The notes under the pieces are model-generated. The model did not search any database, was not told the DNA's origin, and saw only the letters and a list, made by a program, of their open reading frames with translations. Positions 45,005 through 53,520 of a stretch of DNA of 64,000 nucleotides are shown piece by piece. The DNA is from JADJRH01 sp046351455. Lineage in GTDB: Bacteria > Myxococcota_A > Polyangia > Polyangiales > Polyangiaceae. The stretch covers positions 213,928 through 277,927 of the forward strand of contig JAXLYM010000014.1 in the NCBI GenBank assembly GCA_046351455.1. Reading direction: 5' to 3'. Position 1 is the first letter of the stretch, and the number at the start of each line of letters is the position of its first letter. The position numbers and the translations under genes are program-made.

Positions 45005-46516
45005 ATGACGCCTTCTCAAGAGGAGCTCGCGCGGCGCCTCGCGCTGCCGCAACGTCATCGGCTGTTGCAGGGGTATCCGATGTTGCCGCTCATGCGGGCG
45101 GCGCTGGATCCCGCGGTCCGCGAGCTCCGATGGGGCCAGAGGCACCCGGACGGCTCCGTGCACGTCGACGCGTTCGGCCCGGATTCGCCCGAGAAGGCCG
45201 CGCACGAAGAAGAGGCCTTCCTCCAGCTCGACGCGACTCGGCCCCTCCTCGTGGGCGTGCTGCCTCACTCGCAATGCAATCCGCGGGTGGAGGGCTGCGG
45301 GTTCTGCACGTTTCCGCACGATCGGTACAACAAAGGCCTCTTGCAGCTCACCGCCGAGGGCGTCTCCGACCAGATCTACGACCTCTTCGCGGCGCGCCCC
45401 GAGCTCCGGAAACGGCGCGTCGAAGGGGTCTATTTCGGCGGCGCGACTGCCAATCTCGCGCCCGCGAGGACGCTGTCCCGCATCGCCAACTCCCTCGCAC
45501 AGCACCTCGATCTCAGCGCCGCGGAGGTCACGCTCGAAGGCGTCCCGAGCCTGTTTCGGTCGCTCCTGCGCGGGCCGTTCGAGGCGCTGCTCGATATGCC
45601 CGCTCGGCACCGGCGGATCAGCATGGGAGTCCAGACGTTCGACGAGGCCATGCTCGCGCGCATGGGACGAGCGCACTTCGGCGGCAAGAAGGAGGTCGCG
45701 CGCGTCGTCGACAAGGCCCATCGACACGGGCTCACCGCGTCCGGCGACTTCCTCCTCAACCTGCCTTCGGAGCCGCGCCGGCGGATGGTCGAGGACGTGC
45801 GCGAGGCCGCGGCGATGGGGCTCGATCAGATCTGCGTCTATCACCTGGTGCTCTCTCCGGGGCACGGCACGCCGTGGGGACAGGACCCGAGCGTGCTCGC
45901 GGAGCTGCCGTCCGTCGAACAGGCCTTCTCGAACTGGCTCGCCGTGCGGGAAGAGCTGCTCGGCCTGGGATACGTGCAGTCGACGCTCACCAACTTCGAG
46001 CGGGCGGAGGTGCACGCGACGGACCGGCGCTTCGTGTACGAGACCGCCTCGTTCACCCCGGAGAGGTACGACGCGCTCGGGTTCGGGCCGCTGTCGATCT
46101 CGACGTTCACGGACCCTTCGCGGCGTCGGGCGGTGAAATTCGCGCGCGGGAAATCGCTGCGATCCTGGGCGTGGGGGCAGCAGGATCTGTATTTCGCCTA
46201 CGACGAGGAGGACCTGCGCCTCCTTCATCTGACGCGCACGCTGTGCCGACTCGGGGTCTCTCTCGACACGTACCAGGCGCTCTTCGGGGCCGCGTTGACA
46301 GACCACTTCGGAGAGGTGGTGGAGGCCGTCGTGGACGCCAATCTTGCGACGTTGGACAGCGATCTACGGCTGACGCCGAGAGGCATGTTCTACGCGGACT
46401 CGGTCGCGGGGCTCTTCGCGTGGCGACGTGGGGAGTCACTCCGTGAAAAAGGGGCCGGACGGACGACTCGGGATCTGCTCGATGACCGCGTCCGATTCAA
46501 TGACTTCATGGGGTGA
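45005..46516 (+). CDS. HemN/HemW-like radical SAM protein with unusual cluster spacing
   Basis: A 503-residue protein of the coproporphyrinogen III dehydrogenase-like radical SAM family. The cluster motif reads CNPRVEGCGFC (about residues 95-105), i.e. CX6CX2C rather than CX3CX2C. Downstream, GVYFGGATANL (GGGTP-like), VTLEGVPSLF, RISMGVQTFDEAMLARMGRAH, SGDFLLNLP and YHLVLSPGHGTPWG follow the order of HemN-type enzymes; the C-terminal helical region includes DALGFGPLSIST. True HemN activity should not be assumed, because HemW/HutW-like relatives do haem transfer or breakdown. It follows the exported protein gene after 16 bp. Confidence 0.8.
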   Translation: MTPSQEELARRLALPQRHRLLQGYPMLPLMRAALDPAVRELRWGQRHPDGSVHVDAFGPDSPEKAAHEEEAFLQLDATRPLLVGVLPHSQCNPRVEGCGFCTFPHDRYNKGLLQLTAEGVSDQIYDLFAARPELRKRRVEGVYFGGATANLAPARTLSRIANSLAQHLDLSAAEVTLEGVPSLFRSLLRGPFEALLDMPARHRRISMGVQTFDEAMLARMGRAHFGGKKEVARVVDKAHRHGLTASGDFLLNLPSEPRRRMVEDVREAAAMGLDQICVYHLVLSPGHGTPWGQDPSVLAELPSVEQAFSNWLAVREELLGLGYVQSTLTNFERAEVHATDRRFVYETASFTPERYDALGFGPLSISTFTDPSRRRAVKFARGKSLRSWAWGQQDLYFAYDEEDLRLLHLTRTLCRLGVSLDTYQALFGAALTDHFGEVVEAVVDANLATLDSDLRLTPRGMFYADSVAGLFAWRRGESLREKGAGRTTRDLLDDRVRFNDFMG

Positions 46517-46604
46517 GCGGCTGCCCTGGTCGTGGAATGCGCGTCGGTTCGTCCTGACCGGCTCTGCGTTCGCGATGCCCGGCCTCTTCCGATACGCTCG
46601 GTGA

Positions 46605-47045
46605 ATGCAGTGCCGATCGTGCGGACGGGAAGAGCGGTTCGGCGACTCGTTCAGCAACGGGATCTGCCAGAATTGCCGCGGCGGGCGGCAGGGGCGCGGC
46701 GTGCTCGGCGTCGTCGCGGGCCTGCTGTTCGTGTCGGTGAAGCTGCTGGCGCTCGGGAACGTGGGGCTCCTGGTGGTGGGCCTGAGCGTCGCGACGATCG
46801 TGCTCATCGGCGTCGCCCTGGGGGGCAACAGCCGGCCCGCGCACGGCGCAGCGGAGCTCGATCAAGGACCGGACGGGCCCGAGCAGGTCGTCGGCAAGGC
46901 GTGCGGCGCGTGCGGGGAGAAGATCGTGTCCGTCGTCGAGGCCGCGCGGTGCGACAAATGCGGCGATCCCCTCCACGAGGAGTGCCAGCACAAGCACCTC
47001 GTCGCCGCGCACAGCGGCTCGAAGAAGCACCCGTATCGGAAGTGA
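46605..47045 (+). CDS. Small membrane protein with zinc-ribbon ends
   Basis: A 146-residue protein. An N-terminal CRSCGREERFGDSFSNGICQNC ribbon (two CxxC pairs) is followed by two transmembrane helices (VLGVVAGLLFVSVKLLAL and GLLVVGLSVATIVLIGVAL). A C-terminal C4/CCHC-type finger (CGACGEKIV ... CDKCGDPLHEECQHKH) resembles RING/FYVE-like zinc sites. It is convergent with the response regulator gene, leaving 5 bp. Function unknown. Confidence 0.7.
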   Translation: MQCRSCGREERFGDSFSNGICQNCRGGRQGRGVLGVVAGLLFVSVKLLALGNVGLLVVGLSVATIVLIGVALGGNSRPAHGAAELDQGPDGPEQVVGKACGACGEKIVSVVEAARCDKCGDPLHEECQHKHLVAAHSGSKKHPYRK

Positions 47046-47050
47046 CGTCG

Positions 47051-48481
47051 CTAGCGGATCCCGTGCTCTTCCAGCTTCGTGTACAGCGTGCGGCGGCTGA
47101 TGCCGAGCAGGCGCGCGGCGAGCGTGCGGTTGTTTCCGGCCTGCTGCAGCGCGGTCAGGATCGCCTCTTTCTCCGCGACGCGGCGGCGATCGTCGAGCGT
47201 GGGGCCGGAGCCTCCCGCGGCGCGCGACGCTCCATCGTCCACCACCGGAGGCGGCGCGGCCGCGAGCATTGGCGCTGCGGGGGCCTGCGGCGCTGTCTGG
47301 GCGTCGCTGAGCGGGCGGCGGCCGAGCTCGCGCGCGACGTCCGCCGCCGTCACCTTGGGGCCGTCCGCGAGCACCACGAGGCGCTCGATGAAGTTCTGGA
47401 GCTGGCGCACGTTGCCGGGCCAGCTCTCCGCGGAGAGCGCGGCGATCGCGCCGTCGTCCAGCGCGACCGCGTGGCCGTGCGTCTGCGCGATCGTGTCCGC
47501 GAGGTGGCGCGACAGCTCCGGGATGTCGCCGCGGCGGCTGCGCAAGGAGGGCATCCACACCGGGACGACGTTGAGGCGGTAGAAGAGGTCCTCGCGGAAA
47601 TCGCCCTTCGCGACCATCGCCTCCAGGTCCTTGTGCGTCGCCGCGATGAAGCGCACGTCGGCCTTCAGCGTCGCGGTGCCGCCGAGGCGCTCGTACTCGC
47701 GCTCCTGCAGCACGCGGAGCAGCTTCACCTGCATCGCGGTCGTGATGTCGCCGATCTCGTCGAGGAACAACGTGCCGCCCTGCGCGAGCTCCACGCGGCC
47801 GGGCTTGCGCTGCGAGGCGCCGGTGAACGCGCCCTTCTCGTAGCCGAACAGCTCGCTCTCCAGCAGATTGTCGGGCAGCGCGCCGCAGTGCACCTTCACG
47901 AACGGGCCCGCTTTGCGCACGCTCTGCTTGTGGATCTCGCGCGCCGCCAAGTCTTTTCCGGTGCCGCTCTCGCCGCGGAGGAGCACCGTCGCGCCGGATT
48001 TCGCGGCCCGCGCGAGCAGCGCCAGACAGTCCGCCATCTCGCGCGAAGAGCCGACGAGCGCCGGTGACTCCTGAGGCGACGGAGGGGCCGCGCGCGCCGT
48101 CGCAGCGCCCGCGAGCGCCTTGCGGAGCGAGTACAGGATCTCCTCGCGATCGAAGGGTTTTTGTACGAAATCGGCGGCGCCGATCTTCATCGCCTCCACG
48201 GCGTCGGGCACGGTCGCGTGCGCGCTGATCAGGAGCACCGGCACGTCGGGCAGCGTGCGGACCACGTGCGCGAGGAGCTGCATGCCGTCCATCCCGGGCA
48301 TCCGCAGGTCCGTGATCACCGCGTCGATCGGCTCCGCCGCGAGCACCTCGATCGCGCGCGCCCCGGACGCGACGCTCGTCGAGCGAAACCCGCCCTGCGT
48401 GAGCAGCGCGCCGAGCACCATGCCGACCGCCGGGTCGTCGTCGACCACGAGCACGCGCGCCTTCGAATCGTTCTCCGCCAT
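47051..48481 (-). CDS. NtrC-family sigma-54 response regulator
   Basis: A 476-residue transcription activator. The receiver domain has phospho-acceptor Asp58 in VITDLRMPGMDG with the DDD pocket at 14-16 and Lys108 in VQKPF. The AAA+ domain has GESGTGKD (170-177), GAFTGA for sigma-54 contact (217-222), Walker B LFLDEIGD (238-245) and R-finger region YRLNVVPVWMPSLR. An Ala/Pro linker leads to a Fis-type helix-turn-helix (AGNNRTLAARLLGISRRTLYTKLEEHGI). It is encoded 36 bp after the histidine kinase gene, its likely partner. Promoters carrying -24/-12 elements, such as the one near 26.36 kb, are the class it would control, but no specific target is shown. Confidence 0.95.
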   Translation of the reverse strand: MAENDSKARVLVVDDDPAVGMVLGALLTQGGFRSTSVASGARAIEVLAAEPIDAVITDLRMPGMDGMQLLAHVVRTLPDVPVLLISAHATVPDAVEAMKIGAADFVQKPFDREEILYSLRKALAGAATARAAPPSPQESPALVGSSREMADCLALLARAAKSGATVLLRGESGTGKDLAAREIHKQSVRKAGPFVKVHCGALPDNLLESELFGYEKGAFTGASQRKPGRVELAQGGTLFLDEIGDITTAMQVKLLRVLQEREYERLGGTATLKADVRFIAATHKDLEAMVAKGDFREDLFYRLNVVPVWMPSLRSRRGDIPELSRHLADTIAQTHGHAVALDDGAIAALSAESWPGNVRQLQNFIERLVVLADGPKVTAADVARELGRRPLSDAQTAPQAPAAPMLAAAPPPVVDDGASRAAGGSGPTLDDRRRVAEKEAILTALQQAGNNRTLAARLLGISRRTLYTKLEEHGIR

Positions 48482-48517
48482 GAGCCGAAACCTCGCTGAA
48501 CGTTGGCGGCGACGATA

Positions 48518-50035
48518 CTACTCGCAGGGCAGCGTGATGCGCACCGTCGTCCCGCGCGGCAGGCGTGGATAGATCGTCGCGTCCCCGCCGTGCGCCACCG
48601 CGATGCGCTTCACGAGCGGGAGGCCCAGGCCCGTGCCCGCCGGCTTCGTCGTGAAGAAGTCGTCGAAGGCACGCTCGCGCGTGCGCGCGTCGATGCCCGT
48701 GCCCGTGTCCGAGACCTCGATCATCAGCGTGCCCGGGTTGTCGCCGCGGCACGTCTTCACGGTGAGCTGCCCGCCGCCCGGCATCGCCTCGAAGCCGTTG
48801 CGGATCAGGTTCTCGAGGGCGCGCGCGATGAGGTCACGATCGAGCGGGCACTCGGGCAGATCCTCCTCGACGAGCAGCTCCACCTGCGCGTTGTTGGCCG
48901 CGAACGGCTGGAGCGCCACGGTGTCGCGCACGAGGACGCCGACGTCGGTGAGCTGCTTCTCCGGCTCGATGCGGTGCAGGCGGCGGTACGCGTCGACGAC
49001 GCGCTCGATGCGGTCCGCCTGGCCGAGCATCAGATCCAGGAAGCCCGCGTGCGGCTCGATCGGGCGGCCCTGCTTGTGCTCCTCCTGCAGGAACTGGATC
49101 GCGCCCTTCAACGCGGCGAGCGGGTTCTTGAGATCGTGCGCCATCTGCGCCGAAAGTCGGCCCAACGTCGCGAGCTGCGCGAGGCGCTCTCTCCGGAGCG
49201 CGGCGGTGGCGGCGGCCCTGCGCGCGGCCGTGAGGAGCGCGACGGTGAGCATCGCCGTGCTGCCCGCGAGGAGCGCCGCGTTCGAGCCGAGCAGCTTGAA
49301 CAGCACGAGGTACGCGATGACGCCGATCACCGTGAGGCCCGACGCGAACACGAGCGCGCTCGTCGACAGCTCCTGGCCGAAGAGGCGCATGCGGAACGTG
49401 ACGATCGTCATGAGGATCGCGCAGAAGAGCGCGCCCACGGAGCCGAGGCGCGGCACGTTCACGCCGATGGACATCAGCGGCTCGCGGAGGAACTCGGTGG
49501 AGCCGATCGCCGCGGCCATCGGCATCGCGAGGATGAGGAGCCGCGCGCGCGCCGCCTCGTCGGAGTCGGTGACGGCGCGCAGGTGCGAGATGAGGCGCGC
49601 CACCGCGAAGCCGCACACGGGGACGAGGCCGCCGAGGAGGAGCCGAGGCCACCACGGCGACGTCGGGCGCAGCACGAACCCCACCGGCGTGAGCGGGCTG
49701 ATGAAGCCGATCAGCGCGAGGAAGCCGAAGTAGATCCACGCGGCCATGTGCGGCCAGAACAGGCGCTTGCGCTCGCCGACGAACGTGAGGACGAACCACA
49801 CGCCGAGCGGCGCGGTGAGGGGGGTCGCCGTCGCGTCCAGCCAGTCCCACGCCCAGAACGGCGCGCCCGAGATGTCGTTCGCGGCGCCCGCGAAGTTCCA
49901 CGCGACGAGGTCCGCGCTGAGGACGGCGAGCGGCAGCGCGAGGGGCGTCCGCGTCCCCGTGCGGCTGAGAGCGAACACGGCGACGAGCAGCTGCCCGGCG
50001 CACGCGAACAGCGCGACGTATCCGCTCGGCGTCAT
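48518..50035 (-). CDS. Membrane histidine kinase with 7TM sensor region
   Basis: A 505-residue sensor kinase. Residues ~1-270 contain about seven or eight hydrophobic helices, similar to the HisKA_7TM sensory region (YVALFACAGQLLVAVFAL ... LTVIGVIAYLVLFKLLG). A HisKA dimerisation domain follows with phospho-acceptor His near 300 in AHDLKNPLAALKGAI, then HATPase with ENLIRNGFEAM (N box), SDTGTGI (G1), FDDFFTTKP (F box) and GTGLGLPLVK (G2). It begins 12 bp after the aconitase-like gene and is followed by its response regulator gene after 36 bp. The signal is unknown; the aconitase-fold partner is a candidate input. Confidence 0.93.
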   Translation of the reverse strand: MTPSGYVALFACAGQLLVAVFALSRTGTRTPLALPLAVLSADLVAWNFAGAANDISGAPFWAWDWLDATATPLTAPLGVWFVLTFVGERKRLFWPHMAAWIYFGFLALIGFISPLTPVGFVLRPTSPWWPRLLLGGLVPVCGFAVARLISHLRAVTDSDEAARARLLILAMPMAAAIGSTEFLREPLMSIGVNVPRLGSVGALFCAILMTIVTFRMRLFGQELSTSALVFASGLTVIGVIAYLVLFKLLGSNAALLAGSTAMLTVALLTAARRAAATAALRRERLAQLATLGRLSAQMAHDLKNPLAALKGAIQFLQEEHKQGRPIEPHAGFLDLMLGQADRIERVVDAYRRLHRIEPEKQLTDVGVLVRDTVALQPFAANNAQVELLVEEDLPECPLDRDLIARALENLIRNGFEAMPGGGQLTVKTCRGDNPGTLMIEVSDTGTGIDARTRERAFDDFFTTKPAGTGLGLPLVKRIAVAHGGDATIYPRLPRGTTVRITLPCE

Positions 50036-50047
50036 GTTGTCTGGAGA

Positions 50048-51859
50048 TTACCGCTTCGGCGCGGGGCGCGACGTGCCGGCGAGGAGCCACGATCGCTCTG
50101 CGCCGACCGCGAGGAGCGCGAGGTCCACCTTGCCCTTCGGCGTCGTGGCCGCGACGTTGTCGCCCCACTGGCCGCCCGCGGGCAGCGTGATCGTCGGCTG
50201 ACCCAGGAGCGCCTTGTGCGTCTCCCCGTCGGCCGAGAAGGCCGCGATCCCGTCCGCCGCGAGGGCCGACACGATCGCGGAAGGGATGAACGGCGCGATG
50301 ACCGCGCGCACGCCGCCGAGCTCTCCGGGGTGCTCCGTCGCCGCGCGCACCTGATCGAGCGAGCCGAGCACCAGCGCGGCGCCCTGGATCTCGCCGTCGG
50401 AGCTCGCTGGCCGCGTCGCGGGCTTCCCGCCGAACGCCGGGCCGCGCGCGGGCACGGTCTCCACCACTTCGAGCGAGCCGCCCGCGCGCCATCCGACCGC
50501 AGGGGGAGGCGGCGGCGCCTTCTTCGACGCGTTCTGCTCGCCCTTCTTGTCGCGGAGGATGAGCACGTCGTCCGTCGGCAGCGCGCGCGGAACCGTCACG
50601 CGCACGGGCCGCTTGAACGAGCGCGGATCCCCGATCGCGCCCGTCGCCACCGCGTACGCGACCGTCTCCGCCGAGGCGACGACGAACGGCGCGACGCCCG
50701 GCCCGCGCGGCTCCGGATCCGTCGTGCGGAGCGACGTGCCGGTGCGCGGCGGCGGATAGATTTCGCCCGTGAGGAGGCGGCGATCCGGCTCCAGAATACG
50801 GGCGCCCGTCGCGACGAGATCCACGAGCGCGCCGGCGCGCGCCAGCACCTCCAGCACCTGACGCGACGAGGGCGCCACGAGCAGATCCAGCCGCGAAGGC
50901 ACGCGCTTCGATTTGAGGAGCAGCGCCGCCGCGAGCATGTCGCGCAGCGTGACGCCGGAGTCGCCGCCGAGGACGACCTGCGACACCGGCTGGCCCGCGA
51001 GATCGCGCACGGGGCGCACCGCGCCGGCCTCGTCGAGGAGGAGCGGATCCACGGCGCCGAGATCCACCGACACGACCTCTTCGCACGGCGCGCCGGGATC
51101 CGGCACGAGCGCGCGGTGGGCCTTCGAGCGACGCTGATCGCGGAGGAACACCTCCGTCTTCTCGTCGCTCACGAACAGCGCCGCGGCCGCGCCGATCTGC
51201 GGGGCGATCCCGCAGAGGACGGCGCGCTCCCCGACCGACATGAGGCGCGCGCTCGGCCCCGCGAATTCGAGCACGACGGGGGCGCGGTGCTCCGACTCGA
51301 TGCGGCGGACGATCTCGTCCAGGTTGCGGCGCAGGAGCTCCAGCGCGACGTCGCGCGCGCACACGAACGGGCGCAGGCGGCCGGACAAGTGGATCTGCAC
51401 GCTGCGCGGGGGCCGCAGCCACACCGAGCCCGTCGCGAGCGCCTGCCCGAGGAGCGCCGGCGACACCACCAAGGACAGCATGCCGACGCCGCCCACCGTG
51501 CAGAGCCGCGGATCGTCCGTCAGCGCGAGCCGCGCGGGCGCCGCGAACCGCTCCAGGTGGACCGGCCCTGGGAAGCCGATGCCCGGCCGAGCGATGGGCA
51601 CGTTGTACGCGGGCAGCTCCCCGGAGACGGCGTGAAACGCGCCTTGCTCCACGTCGTTCAGCGAGGCGCCGTCGGTGATGCAGGTGCCGTCGTAGGCGAC
51701 GGCGACCTCGACGGTCGTCTTCTTCATCCCGAGCGCGAGCGCTTCGGAGAGCGCCCTCGTCGGCGCGCGCGAGAGGACCACCTGGTCCACCTTGACCTGA
51801 ACCAGGTCCCCACGAAGCTGCGGGTCTGCGGCGCGTCCGGCGAGAATTTTCTGGGGCAT
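50048..51859 (-). CDS. Aconitase-superfamily protein lacking Fe-S and active-site residues (probable pseudoenzyme)
   Basis: A 603-residue protein that follows the aconitase/homoaconitase fold from end to end: MPQKILAGRA start, VQVKVDQVVLS, YDGTC, LATGSVWLRPPRSVQIHLSGRLRPFVCARDV, SVGERAVLCGIAPQIGAAAALFVSDEKT, AALLLKSKRV and a C-terminal swivelling domain (GELGGVRAVIAPFIPSAIVSAL). The key sites are changed. Around 298-303, where the family has SCTN, it reads GGDSG; near 356-362, where CxxC belongs, it reads LEPDRRL; the DSHT motif near 115 reads DDPR. The three cluster cysteines and active-site His are therefore absent and hydratase activity is unlikely. The ATG at 51859 was chosen by family start. 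It is the first gene of an operon with the kinase and regulator. Confidence 0.8.
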   Translation of the reverse strand: MPQKILAGRAADPQLRGDLVQVKVDQVVLSRAPTRALSEALALGMKKTTVEVAVAYDGTCITDGASLNDVEQGAFHAVSGELPAYNVPIARPGIGFPGPVHLERFAAPARLALTDDPRLCTVGGVGMLSLVVSPALLGQALATGSVWLRPPRSVQIHLSGRLRPFVCARDVALELLRRNLDEIVRRIESEHRAPVVLEFAGPSARLMSVGERAVLCGIAPQIGAAAALFVSDEKTEVFLRDQRRSKAHRALVPDPGAPCEEVVSVDLGAVDPLLLDEAGAVRPVRDLAGQPVSQVVLGGDSGVTLRDMLAAALLLKSKRVPSRLDLLVAPSSRQVLEVLARAGALVDLVATGARILEPDRRLLTGEIYPPPRTGTSLRTTDPEPRGPGVAPFVVASAETVAYAVATGAIGDPRSFKRPVRVTVPRALPTDDVLILRDKKGEQNASKKAPPPPPAVGWRAGGSLEVVETVPARGPAFGGKPATRPASSDGEIQGAALVLGSLDQVRAATEHPGELGGVRAVIAPFIPSAIVSALAADGIAAFSADGETHKALLGQPTITLPAGGQWGDNVAATTPKGKVDLALLAVGAERSWLLAGTSRPAPKR

Positions 51860-52173
51860 CGTGCGGGGAGGATCCCCGGCTCGTGCGCGCATAGGGTCGG
51901 CCGTCCTTGTCCTTGGCGAGGCAGGAAACTTCGCTGGTCCGCGGGCGAGATCCCCTTCGAACCGTTTCGACGGGCCGCACGTTAGCCGCTCCGCGCGAGG
52001 AGGGTCAAGGCAAGCCTGATGGGCCCCCGCCCCTGGGGCGACATGGACCGGCTACGCGCGGGACGCAAGAGGCTTGGCGTCCACCGAAGCGCGCGGACGC
52101 GAGCGGAAGTGGAGAGCGTGCGAGGCGCGCGTCGAGGCTGGCGATATCTCGCGCCTTGGAATAGGTTGCGCGC
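51860..52173. other. 314 bp divergent promoter region
   Basis: This gap separates the divergent aconitase-like and YfgM-like genes. It is GC-rich without clear -35/-10 pairs. GGGCCCCCGCCCCTGGGGC (52021-52040) contains a short imperfect hairpin. No RNA gene, open frame with protein-like composition, or sigma-54 box with correct spacing was found. Confidence 0.5.
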
Positions 52174-53520
52174 GTGTCTGACAAGGAAAAAGACAAGGCC
52201 GAAGACGAAGACCGCGACGACGCGCCCGAAGGCGAAGCCGACGATGCGTCCGTGAAGGCCAAATCGAAGGCGAAGAGCGCCGAAGACGACGACGCCGACG
52301 AGGGCGACGCGAAGGACGAAGACGGCTCGGAAGAGGGCGACGAAGGCGCCGCCGATCGCGTCGCCGCCGCGCTCGGTCTGGAGGACGGCGAGGCCGCTCC
52401 GGAAGAAGGCGCCGCCGAAGCGAAGGAAGAAGAGGAGGCCGCCGCGCCGCAGAACCGCGCCGCGCGCCGCCGCGAAGAGGCGCTCGAGCGCCGCCGCAAG
52501 CGCAAGGGCCTCCCCGCGAAGAAGGAAGGCGAGGCCGAGCTCCCGAAGGACAAGAACAAGCGCGCGAAGGAGCTGCTCGCGCGCCGTCGGGAGTCCGCCG
52601 TCGAAGCCAAGCAAGAGCCCGCGACGCTCGAAGCGGGCGAGATGGTGGACGACGCCCTCTCGCGCATGTGGGCCGGCACGACGAAGTGGCTCCGCAAGAA
52701 CCTCACCGCCGTGCAGTGGGTGATCGCGGCGGGCCTCGTCGCGGGCGCGGGCTACGTCGGCTACACGTACTACACGCAGAAGACGCTCGGCGCCGCGTCG
52801 GACGCGCTCGCCGCCGGAGCGCTCGCGGAGGACGGCCACATCCTCGCGGAGGACAAGCGCGCGGAGGAGGACAAGGAGCTCGATCCGTCGCCCGTCTACA
52901 AGACCGCGGACGAGCGCGCGGAGGCCGCCCTCGCGAGCTACCGCGACGTGCAGGCGAAGCACCCCGGCTCCGGCGCCGCGATCCTCGCGAAGCTCGGAGA
53001 GGCCGGCGTGCTGCTCGACAAGCGCGACTTCGACAAGGCGATCGAGGCGTTCGAGGCGGTGCAGAAGACGCCGCTCGCCGCCGCCGACGTGGACGTGCGC
53101 GCGCGCTGCATCGAGGGCGTGGGCCTCGCGAAGGAGGGCAAGGGCGACGCGGACGGCGCGATGGCGAGCTTCAAGACGCTGGAGGCGATCGACGCGCGCG
53201 GCTTCAAGGAGCTCGCGCAGTACCACCAGGCGCGCCTCCTCCTCGCGAAGAACACCGACGACGATCGCGCGAAGGCGAAGGATCTGCTGAAGACGGTGTA
53301 CGACAAGCTCAAGGCGCCGAGCGTCGACGCGAAGCCCACCGTGTACCTGGAGCACGCCGTGGAGTCGCAGCTCAAGGTGCTCGATCCGAGCGCCGTGCCC
53401 GACCGCGATTCGCTCCAGGGCATCCGCGGCGGCGGGAAATCGAAGGAAGAGATCGAGGCTCAGATCCGCAAGATCCAGGAGCAGCTCGGAAAGAAGCAGG
53501 GCGATGGGGACGGGCACTGA
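52174..53520 (+). CDS. YfgM-like TPR membrane protein with long acidic N-terminus
   Basis: A 448-residue protein starting at GTG. Residues 1-~175 are a very acidic/basic low-complexity cytoplasmic region (Asp/Glu/Lys/Ala). A single transmembrane helix (VQWVIAAGLVAGAGYVGYTYY, ~182-202) precedes a periplasmic TPR region (AALASYRDVQAKHPGSGAAILAKLGEAGVLL; FDKAIEAFEAVQ; AMASFKTLEAID) as in YfgM, an ancillary SecYEG/periplasmic-chaperone partner. Enterobacterial YfgM is ~206 residues with the helix near the start, so the N-terminal extension is distinctive. The downstream BamB-like gene overlaps it by 17 bp, the same pairing as yfgM-bamB in Proteobacteria. Confidence 0.8.
   Translation: MSDKEKDKAEDEDRDDAPEGEADDASVKAKSKAKSAEDDDADEGDAKDEDGSEEGDEGAADRVAAALGLEDGEAAPEEGAAEAKEEEEAAAPQNRAARRREEALERRRKRKGLPAKKEGEAELPKDKNKRAKELLARRRESAVEAKQEPATLEAGEMVDDALSRMWAGTTKWLRKNLTAVQWVIAAGLVAGAGYVGYTYYTQKTLGAASDALAAGALAEDGHILAEDKRAEEDKELDPSPVYKTADERAEAALASYRDVQAKHPGSGAAILAKLGEAGVLLDKRDFDKAIEAFEAVQKTPLAAADVDVRARCIEGVGLAKEGKGDADGAMASFKTLEAIDARGFKELAQYHQARLLLAKNTDDDRAKAKDLLKTVYDKLKAPSVDAKPTVYLEHAVESQLKVLDPSAVPDRDSLQGIRGGGKSKEEIEAQIRKIQEQLGKKQGDGDGH

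Noticed and set aside
52155..52168. TGGAATAGGTTGC before the YfgM-like gene as a sigma-54 promoter
   Set aside because: The GG-GC spacing is 8 bp, not 10, and the site lies too close to the start codon.
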